Source: Vulcanimicrobiota bacterium
GTDB lineage: Bacteria > Vulcanimicrobiota > Vulcanimicrobiia > Vulcanimicrobiales > Vulcanimicrobiaceae
Reading direction: 5' to 3'
Assembly (NCBI GenBank): GCA_030038335.1
Contig: JASHPC010000103.1
Coordinates: 1-15,366 of the forward strand
Length of the DNA stretch: 15,366 nt
Positions 1-7,619 of this stretch are shown piece by piece. Both the position numbers and the translations under genes were made by a program. The notes under the pieces were generated by a model. It was not told the DNA's origin. It saw nothing but the letters and a program-made list of their open reading frames with translations, and searched no databases. Each line of letters starts with the position of its first letter. The first letter of the stretch is position 1.

Positions 1-536
1 CGAATGCGTGCTCCCGCCGCGCGAACTTCCGCAATGAGGTCTTTATGGCGCGGCCTGTCCAAAATCACGACGCAGATTTCATCAATGGGTTTGTCGAGAG
101 CGCCCGAGACGGCCTTCAGATTCTCGGGCACTGGCGCGTCCAGATCGACGTGCGACGCCGCTCGCGGACCGACCGCGAGCTTTGTCATGTAGGAATCGGG
201 CGCGTGCAACAGCGCGCCGCGGTCGGCCACTGCCAGAACCGCGATCGAGTTCGGAAGACCGTTTGCGACGAGATTCGTTCCTTCGATCGGATCGACCGCG
301 ATGTCCACTTCGTACCCGCCGCGGCCAAGCTCCTCACCGATATAGAGCATCGGCGCTTCGTCGCGCTCGCCTTCCCCGATGACGATGCGCGCGGTGATGC
401 TCATGTCATTGAGCCGATCGCGCATCTGCGTCACCGCCGCACCGTCGGCGATGTTTCGCTCGCCTCGGCCCATCCAACGCGACGCCGCAATCGCCGCGCT
501 CTCGGTGACCTTCACGAAGTCGAGCGAGTTGATCAT
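1..536 (-). CDS. glpX: Class II fructose-1,6-bisphosphatase (GlpX), 5' part only
   Basis: Hydrolyses fructose-1,6-bisphosphate to fructose-6-phosphate and phosphate in gluconeogenesis; a cytosolic metal-dependent enzyme. Reading the minus strand from an ATG at 536 gives about 178 residues, roughly half of the usual 320-340; the rest lies beyond the left edge. The GlpX signatures are clear: MGRGERNIADGAAV near residues 22-35, IVIGEGERDEAPMLYIGE near 51-68, and VDPIEGT near 81-87. The metal ligands known from E. coli GlpX (Asp33, Glu57, Asp85, Glu88) correspond to Asp31, Glu55, Asp82 and Glu85 here; the fifth would be off the window. It is divergent from the glycosyltransferase operon, with 55 bases between the start codons. 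Some class II enzymes also act on sedoheptulose-1,7-bisphosphate, which cannot be decided from this sequence. Family assignment is very secure. Confidence 0.95.
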   Translation of the reverse strand, partial: MINSLDFVKVTESAAIAASRWMGRGERNIADGAAVTQMRDRLNDMSITARIVIGEGERDEAPMLYIGEELGRGGYEVDIAVDPIEGTNLVANGLPNSIAVLAVADRGALLHAPDSYMTKLAVGPRAASHVDLDAPVPENLKAVSGALDKPIDEICVVILDRPRHKDLIAEVRAAGARI

Positions 537-580
537 CACTGCCCCTGCTACAAGGGAAGCGACCCTTTTCCTCTTAAGTG

Positions 581-586
581 AAGGAG
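581..586 (+). promoter_or_regulatory. Shine-Dalgarno AAGGAG that fixes the GTG start at 592
   Basis: AAGGAG lies 5 bases before a GTG in the frame of the membrane glycosyltransferase. The frame stays open upstream to an ATG at 379, but that start would lie inside glpX on the other strand and would add about 70 residues without transmembrane character. The GTG is therefore the better start. Confidence 0.75.
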
Positions 587-591
587 CGCCC

Positions 592-2076
592 GTGTCTGCT
601 GAGATTCGTTCGCGCGTTTTTGCCTTCGTCCCGATCTCTGCGGCCGTCGTTTTGCTCGCCGGCGCAACGCTCGGCTTCTTCTTTTGGGAAGCCGTCGTCG
701 TTCCCGTGCGCGTGGGCGCGCTCGACGACGCTGCTCTCGTTTTCTGCGTGCTCTTCGGCGCCGTCGTCGCATACGCGGCTTGGCAGGCTTACGGACAGTA
801 TTTCTCGCGGCGAGCCGGCGTACGTTTCGCGCGCAGCTTACAGTACGACGCTCTGACGTGGCTGCCGTTCTGGCTGCTCTGGCTCACCTTCGCCCTCACG
901 CCCGTGATCGGAAGCGGCTCGCGGTACTTCGCCGTCGCTGTTGGACTCTTCTGCGTCGGGAAGGTTCTCATCGCGGCGCGATTCAATCAAACCGTCCGCG
1001 AAGTGCTCGTTGACTTTGTCTTGACGCGCGGTGCGATCATCGTTATCGCGGAGCTTGCAGCCGTTATCATCGGCCAACGCCCGGGGCCGCATATCCAAGA
1101 GTCGCGCCATCTCCTCCTTGCGGTGTGGGGACGCTGGGACGCCGTGCACTACCTCACCATCGCGGCGCAGGGCTACCACGGCATCGAACCGGCATTTTTC
1201 CCGCTCTATCCTCTCTTGATCCGGCTCATCGGACATTTTGCGCAAGACGATCTCATCGCGGGCTTGCTCATATCGAACGCCGCGTTCTTCTTCGGATTGC
1301 TCTATCTTTATAAGCTGCTCGAGCACGAGTACGATCGCACGGTCGCGCGACGCGCGATCTTTTACGTCTCGATCTTTCCAACGGCGGTTTATTTTTCCGC
1401 CGTCTATACTGAGTCACTCTTCTTCTTCCTCACGGTCGCATCATTTTATTACATGCGGTCGCAGCGCTGGCTCGTCGCAGGCATCTTCGGATTCTTTGCC
1501 GCGCTCACGCGATCGGAGGGACTGTTGCTCGTCGTACCGTTTGCGATCGAGTGGTTCGTGCGATACCGAGCGCGGCCGGTGAGCGGCTGGCGTGAAGCGG
1601 CGGCCGGACTGCTCATCCCCTTCGGCCTCATGCTTTACATGGCGTATTTATGGGTGCTGCGCGGCGATCCACTCTATTTTTCGCATGTGCAATCGCATTG
1701 GGGGCGCGCTGCAGCGATGCCGTGGGTCAGTATCGTGAGCGCCTTCCACAGGCTCCTGCACACGCCGACCGGTCAAGTTACTGCGATTCAGTCGCTCGAT
1801 CTTGCGTTCACGACACTCATGATCGTCGTTTTGGCTGTCGGTTGGCGGCGGCTGCGGCCCTCGTACATCGCGTATATGGCACTCTCGATCTTAGCGCCGT
1901 TGTGCACGTCGAGTCTCATGTCGATGCCGCGCTTTGCTCTCGTGCTCTTTCCGATGTTCGCGATTCTCTCGCGTTGGGGTGAGCGGCCGTGGGTGAACAG
2001 CACGATCGTCGCGTTCTCGCTTCCGCTCCTGGGCCTCTTTACCGTTCTCTTCGCGAACTGGTATTGGGTTGCGTGA
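592..2076 (+). CDS. PIG-V-like (Mannosyl_trans2) GT-C glycosyltransferase
   Basis: A 494-residue multi-pass membrane protein, predicted to transfer a sugar, probably from a polyprenyl-phosphate donor, on the outer side of the cytoplasmic membrane. It resembles the eukaryotic GPI mannosyltransferase 2 (PIG-V) family: WGRWDAVHY at about 179-187, with the Asp near 183 as candidate catalytic residue; FFPLYPLL at about 202; FPTAVYFSAVYTES at about 262-275; and TRSEG at about 306-310. The start is GTG at 592, set by a strong AAGGAG. About 170 residues with roughly four hydrophobic segments precede the usual first helix and active-site loop, which is longer than I would expect for the family. It is first in an operon with GtrA, a second GT-C enzyme and a tiny membrane protein. 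Sugar and acceptor are unknown; the mannose label comes from the family name only. Confidence 0.82.
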   Translation: MSAEIRSRVFAFVPISAAVVLLAGATLGFFFWEAVVVPVRVGALDDAALVFCVLFGAVVAYAAWQAYGQYFSRRAGVRFARSLQYDALTWLPFWLLWLTFALTPVIGSGSRYFAVAVGLFCVGKVLIAARFNQTVREVLVDFVLTRGAIIVIAELAAVIIGQRPGPHIQESRHLLLAVWGRWDAVHYLTIAAQGYHGIEPAFFPLYPLLIRLIGHFAQDDLIAGLLISNAAFFFGLLYLYKLLEHEYDRTVARRAIFYVSIFPTAVYFSAVYTESLFFFLTVASFYYMRSQRWLVAGIFGFFAALTRSEGLLLVVPFAIEWFVRYRARPVSGWREAAAGLLIPFGLMLYMAYLWVLRGDPLYFSHVQSHWGRAAAMPWVSIVSAFHRLLHTPTGQVTAIQSLDLAFTTLMIVVLAVGWRRLRPSYIAYMALSILAPLCTSSLMSMPRFALVLFPMFAILSRWGERPWVNSTIVAFSLPLLGLFTVLFANWYWVA

Positions 2077-2494
2077 CGTGATCGCATCGCTCGGACGCGG
2101 CCGCGGAGTCCGTCAGTTTCTCAAATTCTCGGTCGTCGGCGCTTCCGGACTCGTCATCAACCTCGTCGTTTTCACCGTGCTGCAGCGATTCGATCCGCAC
2201 CATGCGCAGCCCCTTCACTACGACGCGCTCTATACGATCGGATTCTTTTCAGGCGGCGTTTCCAACTACTATCTCAATCGCATATGGACGTTTCGTTCGA
2301 CCGGACACGCGCTTCGCGAAGGAGCGCAGTTTCTCACCGTCTCGACGATTGCCTGGGCGGTCGGCCTCGGCGTCTCCTACGGCTGCGCGCCGTTTCTCGG
2401 GCACGGCCACAAGCTCTGGCTCGTGGCAACGCTCGCCGGCATCCTCGTCAACTTCTTCCTGAATAAATACTGGACGTTCCGCCACGTTGCCTAA
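2069..2494 (+). CDS. GtrA family membrane protein
   Basis: A protein of about 141 residues with four predicted transmembrane helices in the GtrA fold. It has FLKFSVVGASGLVINLVVF near the N-terminus, GGVSNYYLNRIWTFRS in the middle and a second NFFLNKYWTFR copy at the C-terminus. The paired N-x-x-W-T-F motifs are the hallmark of the family. GtrA proteins are thought to move or hand over undecaprenyl-phosphate-linked sugars during O-antigen or teichoic acid glycosylation. Here that would supply donor to the GT-C enzymes on either side. The TTG at 2069 overlaps the previous stop by 8 bases; a GTG at 2078, just after that stop, is an equally good start. No strong ribosome binding site precedes either, so translation is probably coupled to the upstream gene. 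Confidence 0.88.
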   Translation: MRDVIASLGRGRGVRQFLKFSVVGASGLVINLVVFTVLQRFDPHHAQPLHYDALYTIGFFSGGVSNYYLNRIWTFRSTGHALREGAQFLTVSTIAWAVGLGVSYGCAPFLGHGHKLWLVATLAGILVNFFLNKYWTFRHVA

Positions 2495-4070
2495 TGCGGC
2501 CAAGGCGTTTCCGTACGTCATGCTGTGCGTTCTTCTCGTCGCACTCGCGTTGCGATTGCAGCACGTGCACGATCCGCTACTTGACCATCCGAACTGGCGA
2601 CAGGGTGACACCGCATCCATCGCGCGCAACTTCGCGCAGCGCAACGAGAATATTCTCTATCCGCAGACCGACTACGACGGTCCGCCTCCCAACTACGTCG
2701 AGCTAGAGCTGCAAATTCTGCCGTTCTTGGCCGCGATGGCGTACAAGGTCGTCGGCGTGCACGAAGTCATCGGGCGGCTTCTCGCGATTCTTTTCTCGTT
2801 GGGAACGGTGCTCGTCGTCGGATTGTTTACGCGACGACTCTATGGAAGCGCGATCGCCGGCCTTACAGCGGCGGCATTCTTTGCGGTTTTCCCCGGAAGC
2901 GTCTACTACGGCAGAACCTTCACTCCGGACGTCGTCATGGTCTTTTTTTTGACGGCATCACTGTACGCGTGCTTCGCATTCCTTTCCGAGGACGAGCGCT
3001 TGGCGCCGCGCCCGCTCGCGCGTTCCGCGGGCCTGCTGACGCTTGCGTATCTCGCGAAACCGGTCGCGATTCTCGCGCTCGTGCCGCTCTGCGGCATGAT
3101 GTGGGAGCGTCTTCGCGCAGGAATGCGCACGCGACCGACGGCGTACGCAGTTCTGTTGTTCATTCCACTCGTCATTCTTTGGCTCTACGATCGTCAGGTC
3201 GCGCAACATGCCGAGTGGCATTGGGCGAGCGGCATAGCGAAGCTGCACGTCTTCCCTGCGCTCGTTGGGGCGTTTTCATCGATCCACGGCTTCGGACACA
3301 AGGTCGATCTCTTCTTCGGGACCTTGGGTTTGCTGCGCGTGACGATGCTGGGTACTGCAGGTTTTGCCGTATCTGTCGCTGCGTGCATCGCGATTCCGTG
3401 GACAAGGCCGCGCAGCGCACTGCTCGTGTGGGGCTGGCTCGCCGGCGGTCTGCTCTACGCATTCGTTGTCGTCACCGTCGAGCGCGTGGACTATTATCTC
3501 TTTCCACTCGTGCCGCTCGCGGCACTTGTCACCGGTGGCGCCATCGCGCTCCTTGCCGAGTTGAAGACGCAGTGGATCGCGCCGACTCTTGCAACTGCGC
3601 TCGCGCTCGCTGTGTTGCTTCAGGGGCACGGCGCCGTCGCGCATTACTATCAGTACGATCGCGTCGCGTACGGAGACGCAGTCCTCGCCTCGCGCTCGCT
3701 GCCGGCAAACACGCTCGTCGTCATGGGACATTACGGTCCAGACGTGCTTTATTACATCGATCGCTTCGGCTGGGAAGAGGATCCGGAGCTATGGACGCCC
3801 TTCGACGAGGAGAGCGCGATCAAGAAGGGTGCTCGTTACTATATCTCCGTCGAAGACAACCGGCTCCGGCGCAATGCGGATCTCTGCGCATGGCTCTCGC
3901 GCTTTCCCGTAGCGCGCATAGGTACCTGGCCGGTCTATCATACCGATCTCTCGCTCGTGACGGCGCGCGCGGAGTCGTTCTGGGACGCGTTCCGCAGAGC
4001 GGACCGTGTAGGCAAGGGACGAGCATTTCTCAACGCGCACCACGCATGCGAGGGAAAGGTAGTGAGATGA
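2487..4070 (+). CDS. GT39/ArnT-like dolichyl-phosphate-type glycosyltransferase
   Basis: A 527-residue polytopic membrane protein of the GT-C superfamily (PMT/ArnT type). After one N-terminal helix comes HPNWRQGDTASIARNFAQR at about 34-52. The Asp near 41 sits where these enzymes place the catalytic acid in the first periplasmic loop. FPGSVYYGRTFTPDV follows in the next membrane block. About 8-10 further helices run to residue 390, followed by a soluble C-terminal domain of about 130 residues that would face the cell exterior. It should transfer a sugar from a polyprenyl-phosphate carrier to a lipid, polysaccharide or protein acceptor; which one cannot be told. The TTG at 2487 overlaps the GtrA stop by 8 bases, repeating the junction upstream. 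An in-frame ATG at 2520 is the alternative start and would lose 11 residues. Confidence 0.82.
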   Translation: MPNAAKAFPYVMLCVLLVALALRLQHVHDPLLDHPNWRQGDTASIARNFAQRNENILYPQTDYDGPPPNYVELELQILPFLAAMAYKVVGVHEVIGRLLAILFSLGTVLVVGLFTRRLYGSAIAGLTAAAFFAVFPGSVYYGRTFTPDVVMVFFLTASLYACFAFLSEDERLAPRPLARSAGLLTLAYLAKPVAILALVPLCGMMWERLRAGMRTRPTAYAVLLFIPLVILWLYDRQVAQHAEWHWASGIAKLHVFPALVGAFSSIHGFGHKVDLFFGTLGLLRVTMLGTAGFAVSVAACIAIPWTRPRSALLVWGWLAGGLLYAFVVVTVERVDYYLFPLVPLAALVTGGAIALLAELKTQWIAPTLATALALAVLLQGHGAVAHYYQYDRVAYGDAVLASRSLPANTLVVMGHYGPDVLYYIDRFGWEEDPELWTPFDEESAIKKGARYYISVEDNRLRRNADLCAWLSRFPVARIGTWPVYHTDLSLVTARAESFWDAFRRADRVGKGRAFLNAHHACEGKVVR

Positions 4071-4228
4071 GAGCGGTCACGGTGCTTTTTGTCGTTCTGC
4101 TGGTGGCGGTTATCGTCGCCGTAGACGTCCTGTTCCTTCGACACAGGGCCTGGGAACGGCTAGCAGTCAATGTAGGAATCGTCCTGCTCTTCATCGCCTT
4201 TTACGTACGATTCCTGAAACGTCCATAA
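4067..4228 (+). CDS. Small two-helix membrane protein of 53 residues, unknown function
   Basis: The ATG at 4067 overlaps the TGA of the glycosyltransferase in an ATGA junction, with GGAAAGG about ten bases upstream as ribosome binding site. The product is 53 residues: a hydrophobic helix at about 3-25, a short basic, aromatic turn (LRHRAWERL), a second hydrophobic helix at about 33-48 and a basic tail ending in FLKRP. No family is recognised. Its coupling to the last GT-C gene suggests that it is a subunit or stabiliser of the glycosylation complex, but this is inference. It is short enough to be missed by standard gene calling. The good start, tight junction and clean two-helix hydropathy argue that it is real. 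Confidence 0.65.
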   Translation: MRAVTVLFVVLLVAVIVAVDVLFLRHRAWERLAVNVGIVLLFIAFYVRFLKRP

Positions 4229-4269
4229 CCGGCCCCTTGCCATCTACACGCGCCGCGTGATAGAGCGGT

Positions 4270-4836
4270 ATGGTTCGCCGGTTCAACATAGCCGAGTACG
4301 AAGCGATGGCTCGGCATGGAATTCTTACGCCCGGCGACTGGATCGAGCTCGTTGCCGGGGAGATCGTCGAGATGCCACACGTCACGAATCAACACAAAGG
4401 AACGCTTGCGGCGCTCGCGACGCTGTTCTATCGATCTTTGCCGCCCGGTGCGGCGATTGTTGCGACGCAGCAGATGCTCGCAATTGCTCCCGACTCGGTA
4501 CTCTCTCCGGACTTGATGCTCTTGCGTTATCGCCCGGACTTCTATCGCTTCCGCAACAATCGTCCGGACGACGCTCTTCTTCTCGTCGACATCGTCGACG
4601 CGCGTCGAGGACCTCGTGACCCGAGACTCCGGCTCTACGCGGAGAACGGCATTCCCGAATGTTGGACGGTGGACGTCACAGGCCGCTCGGTTCAGATTTC
4701 GCGCGAACCGGAGGACGGCACGTACGCGAGCGTCAGCTTTGCGTCACGGGACCAGCGTATCTCTCCGCGGCTGCTGGCCCGGTGCGTTCTTCCACTCGGT
4801 GAGATTTTCGGTCCGCTGCCGTCAGGGGAGCGGTAG
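4270..4836 (+). CDS. Uma2 family (DUF820) PD-(D/E)XK-fold protein with altered catalytic residues
   Basis: A 188-residue protein of the Uma2 family, a restriction-endonuclease-like fold common in cyanobacteria, Chloroflexi and related lineages; its biological role is poorly known. The family pattern is visible throughout: YEAMARHGILTPGDWIEL at 10-27, GEIVEMPHV at 30-38, SPDLMLL at 79-85, LLLVDIVDAR at 103-112 and RLYAENGIPECWTVDV at 121-136. In typical members the core is Asp, then Glu in a VEV strand, then Lys shortly before LYA. Here these are Asp81, Asp107 (in LVDIVD) and Arg119, so two of three residues are conservatively changed and nuclease activity is doubtful. The gene follows the glycosylation operon by 41 bases, which include CACGC-GCC-GCGTG, a small perfect palindrome with no T-run. 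It overlaps the convergent lipoprotein gene by 15 bases. Confidence 0.85.
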   Translation: MVRRFNIAEYEAMARHGILTPGDWIELVAGEIVEMPHVTNQHKGTLAALATLFYRSLPPGAAIVATQQMLAIAPDSVLSPDLMLLRYRPDFYRFRNNRPDDALLLVDIVDARRGPRDPRLRLYAENGIPECWTVDVTGRSVQISREPEDGTYASVSFASRDQRISPRLLARCVLPLGEIFGPLPSGER

Positions 4837-5520
4837 AAGCGAGCCACTCGTTCCCGGCGTCTCCTCCGGTGTCTGCGGCCCACCAATCTGAACGAGTTGA
4901 CGGTAGGCGATCAGACGATTCGTCAGCCGTCCGACGTCGAGTTGCAGTTGGTAGCTCTGCTTGATTGCGGCGCTGAGATCACCAACGTCGTACGTATAAC
5001 TGAAACGATGGAGTCTCTTTACGAGCAGCGCGTTTGCTTCGTTGAGACGGAGATAACTCTGCTCCAGCTCCTGTCCGGCGCGCTGATACGTCGGATAGTT
5101 CGAGATAACGATCTCCTGTTTCAGCTTCGCGCTCTCGATCTGCGTCTTGAGCGCGTCGAGTCGCACGCTCGTTGGATCGACGCGCAGCGCCTGCGCGATC
5201 GTGACGAGCGCGGCGTCGAAATACCCGTGCGTGTACTGCAGTTGCGCTTCGTCGGCCGACGCGTCTACGAATCCGGTCTTCGCATCGAGATTGTGTGGGT
5301 CCACGCGCAGCGCAAGTCGATAGGCCAAGAGCGCGTCCGCAGGATTTCCATCGCTCGCCGCCACCTCACCTTGATGAATTCGTGTGCTGACGATCCAGCT
5401 CTCCACCGAATGCGCGCAGCCCGAGAGCGCGAGCATTGCCGCCGCGAGCAATGCGAGAGTTGTCACCCCTCGACTTCGGCGCTTCGCGCCTACGCTCGGG
5501 ACGACAACACTATTTTCCAT
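4822..5520 (-). CDS. TPR-like lipoprotein
   Basis: A 232-residue predicted lipoprotein. The signal peptide has a hydrophobic stretch (TLALLAAAMLALSGC) ending in an LSGC lipobox with lipidation at Cys35. Two helical repeats resembling TPRs follow: NPADALLAYRLALRVDPHN and YFDAALVTIAQALRVDPTS. After them come long amphipathic helices rich in Glu, Gln and Leu, probably coiled coil, and a proline-rich tail. Such proteins usually scaffold envelope complexes; no specific role is claimed. The ATG at 5520 overlaps the amj stop by 11 bases. Residues about 6-18, including the basic KRRSR n-region, are encoded by a copy of the dispersed palindromic repeat. A GTG at 5466 would start after the repeat, but its signal peptide would lack positive charge and have GAGG almost touching the start codon, so the ATG is preferred. 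Confidence 0.72.
   Translation of the reverse strand: MENSVVVPSVGAKRRSRGVTTLALLAAAMLALSGCAHSVESWIVSTRIHQGEVAASDGNPADALLAYRLALRVDPHNLDAKTGFVDASADEAQLQYTHGYFDAALVTIAQALRVDPTSVRLDALKTQIESAKLKQEIVISNYPTYQRAGQELEQSYLRLNEANALLVKRLHRFSYTYDVGDLSAAIKQSYQLQLDVGRLTNRLIAYRQLVQIGGPQTPEETPGTSGSLLPLP
5466..5506 (+). repeat. Dispersed palindromic element, copy 1
   Basis: It reads CCCCTCGACTTC, then a perfect hairpin GGCGC-TTC-GCGCC (5478-5490), then TACGCTCGGGACGACA. It matches the copies at 12060 and 12642 outside the stem. Unlike them it is also bounded by an inverted pair, GTTGTC (5459-5464) and GACAAC (5503-5508). It begins a few bases after the amj stop in the transcribed direction and is translated as the start of the lipoprotein precursor. 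Confidence 0.85.
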
Positions 5521-6373
5521 GGTTTACCAGGTGGGCGACGATCTTGATCGCTTCGGCCGAAGGCCAGAGGATCAACTGCGAGAGTATCCAGCCGATGACG
5601 GCCGTGAGCGCCAAATAGAAGACCATTGACTTTACGTCTTCGTGGGGACGCTCCCCCTTTACCGCCTCGTCCACGATGATGGATGACGTCGGATCGACGA
5701 AGAACGTGTAGGCGACCGTACCGATGCCATTGATGAGGCCCGACGTTCCGATCGCCGTGCGCGCAACCGCCGGCGCGAGCACGCTCGCGTAGTACGCAGC
5801 GACGACTCCGATCGCGTACACGCCCGTGACGACGACGTTGAAGACGAGCAGGCGCTTCGGAATGCGGCGCGGCGAGAAGCTCGTGATTTCGCGAAAATGC
5901 GGAAGGCGCACGTGCCGTAGAATGTCCCACGCGACACGCGGCGAGAAGAGCCGAACGAGCGAGTGCGGAAGCGAACGCGTCCGCTCGAACGAGCGCACGC
6001 CGCGAACGTACATGTACGTGAACGTCGGAAGGAGCAGCGCTCCGACGACGGTGCCGAGGGTTCCCGCGCCGATGATCAAGCGCAACTGCAGCTCGAAGGC
6101 ATGCTGAATCGCATGCACGGCGCCGGGAGGCGCCGTCTTTACGGCGTTTCCCGCCCTGTCGGCGAGCGGTCCCAGCATGAGCGTGTACACCATCGTCGCG
6201 AGGCGGCTCGCCGTGACAAACAGATTGAAGAGCGAGATCGACGTCGCGACGCGTCCGGTACGAACGCCGGCAAGGCGCGCCGCGTACGCGCCGATCTGAA
6301 TCGCTTGGATGACCACATTGATCGCGAGCGCAACGTACAGTTGCCACGACCAGAAAGCGAGGTTATGCGGCAA
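5510..6373 (-). CDS. amj: Amj family lipid II flippase (alternate to MurJ)
   Basis: A 287-residue polytopic membrane protein of the Amj/DUF2837 family. In Bacillus subtilis Amj flips the peptidoglycan precursor lipid II across the cytoplasmic membrane and can replace MurJ. Family landmarks are the N-terminal IGAYAARLAGVRTGRVATSISLF run at about 27-49 (shown by AARLAGVRTGR and the following serine-rich helix), LMLGPLADRAGN at about 65-76, and the C-terminal GTVAYTFFVDPTSSIIVDEAVKG at about 222-244 (FVDPTSS-x-x-x-DE). About six hydrophobic segments are visible. The start is TTG at 6373, overlapping the upstream M16 stop by 11 bases, so translation is probably coupled. The gene lies in an envelope-flavoured block with a peptidase and a lipoprotein, which fits a role in cell-wall assembly. 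Whether this organism also has MurJ cannot be seen here. Confidence 0.85.
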   Translation of the reverse strand: MPHNLAFWSWQLYVALAINVVIQAIQIGAYAARLAGVRTGRVATSISLFNLFVTASRLATMVYTLMLGPLADRAGNAVKTAPPGAVHAIQHAFELQLRLIIGAGTLGTVVGALLLPTFTYMYVRGVRSFERTRSLPHSLVRLFSPRVAWDILRHVRLPHFREITSFSPRRIPKRLLVFNVVVTGVYAIGVVAAYYASVLAPAVARTAIGTSGLINGIGTVAYTFFVDPTSSIIVDEAVKGERPHEDVKSMVFYLALTAVIGWILSQLILWPSAEAIKIVAHLVNHGK

Positions 6374-7619
6374 AGCGTTGCCGATCGATGGCCCCTTCGT
6401 CGACCGGCCCGAGCACGCAGAGCCCGATACGGCTCTCCGCCAGAAGCTCGCGGGCCAGCGCCTGCACGTCGCTAGCGGTCACCGCATCGACGCGCTGTTC
6501 GACTTCTTCCGGCGTTACGTCGCGACCCAGCGCGAACTCATTGCGCCCCAAGCGAATCATGCGGCTCGACGTCGCCTCGAGCGACAGCGTGAGGCTTCCT
6601 TTAATATGCTCGCGCGCGCGCGCCAGTTCTTCCGCGCCGACAGCGTCGTCGCGCAACCGCGCGAACTCGCGCGCGATGACGTCGATGCACGTCTGCACGT
6701 TTTCGGGCGACGTGCCCGCGTACGCACCGAAGAGCCCCGCTTCCCGATACGCCGCCTGAAACGAATAGACCGAATAGACGAGGCCGCGCTTCTCACGCAC
6801 TTCTTGGAAGAGTCGACTCGACATGCCGCCGCCGAGCACGGTGTCGAGAACGGCAAGTACGTAGCGCCACTCGTCGCGCACGCTGAGCCCTTGCGCGCCG
6901 ATCACGAGGTGTGCTTGCTCGGTGTCTTTATGCTTGAGATACGTCTGCGGCAAAGCTTGTGGCGATTCGGGTGGCACGAGCAGCGACGTTCCGGAGAATT
7001 CCTTGAACTTGTCCGCGACGAGCGCGACGAACGAGTCGTGATCGACGTTTCCGGCGGCGGTCACGATAACGGCATTGGGCGCGTAATGCTTGCGCATGTG
7101 GTCGCGCAGATCGTCGGGCGCGAGGCGCGCGACCGACTCCGCGCTTCCGATCGTCGGATCTCCGAGATTCGCACCCTGCCACATCGTGCGGATGAAGAGG
7201 TCGTGTATCTGCTCGTCCGGCGAGTCGTCGTACATCTTGATCTCTTCGAGAATGACGCGCTGCTCTTTCGCGAGCTCGTCTGCCGCAAAGAGCGAGTGGA
7301 GAAACATGTCGGTGAGCACGTCCATCGCGAGCGGCACGTGCTTGTCGATAACCTTCGCGTAGTAGCAGGTTACTTCTTTATCGGTGAAGGCGTTGAGATT
7401 TCCACCGACGCCGTCCATCGTCTCCGCGATGACGCGAGCGCTCCGGTTTGTCGTTCCTTTGAAGAGCATGTGCTCGACGACGTGCGAGACACCGCGTCGC
7501 TCCGCACTCTCTGCCGCGGAGCCGACGTCGGCCCAGATGCCGATCGTCGCCGAGCGCACGGCCGGCATCGACTCGGTGATAACGCGAACTCCGCTCGGGA
7601 GCGTGGTCTTGGCGTACAC
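6363..7619 (-). CDS. M16 family zinc metallopeptidase (processing-peptidase-like)
   Basis: A 418-residue single-chain M16B peptidase, the usual length for bacterial homologues of the mitochondrial processing peptidase. The inverted zinc motif HVVEH is at about 46-50, within RGVSHVVEHMLFKGT, and the third zinc ligand is a Glu in VILEEIKMYDDSPDE near 125. GGNLNAFTDKEVTCYY at about 71-86 is the typical substrate-groove strand. The inactive-half Arg/Tyr pair is present in SSRLFQEVREKRGLVYSVYS. All key residues are there, so it should be active. The GTG at 7619 overlaps the upstream TAG by one base (TAGTG), with AGGA six bases before it. The frame extends further upstream, but only antisense-like sequence is gained. 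No signal peptide is seen, so it is probably cytoplasmic. Its substrate is unknown; its place before amj hints at envelope-linked work. Confidence 0.93.
   Translation of the reverse strand: MYAKTTLPSGVRVITESMPAVRSATIGIWADVGSAAESAERRGVSHVVEHMLFKGTTNRSARVIAETMDGVGGNLNAFTDKEVTCYYAKVIDKHVPLAMDVLTDMFLHSLFAADELAKEQRVILEEIKMYDDSPDEQIHDLFIRTMWQGANLGDPTIGSAESVARLAPDDLRDHMRKHYAPNAVIVTAAGNVDHDSFVALVADKFKEFSGTSLLVPPESPQALPQTYLKHKDTEQAHLVIGAQGLSVRDEWRYVLAVLDTVLGGGMSSRLFQEVREKRGLVYSVYSFQAAYREAGLFGAYAGTSPENVQTCIDVIAREFARLRDDAVGAEELARAREHIKGSLTLSLEATSSRMIRLGRNEFALGRDVTPEEVEQRVDAVTASDVQALARELLAESRIGLCVLGPVDEGAIDRQRFAA

Noticed and set aside
379..591. Longer N-terminus for the PIG-V-like protein from the ATG at 379
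   Set aside because: It would overlap glpX on the opposite strand for about 158 bases, adds no membrane segment, and ignores the strong AAGGAG at 581 in front of the GTG at 592.
2969..4066. Long open frame inside the GT39 gene that ends at 4228
   Set aside because: Only its last 53 codons look like a protein. The upstream part is arginine-rich frame-shadow sequence of the glycosyltransferase.
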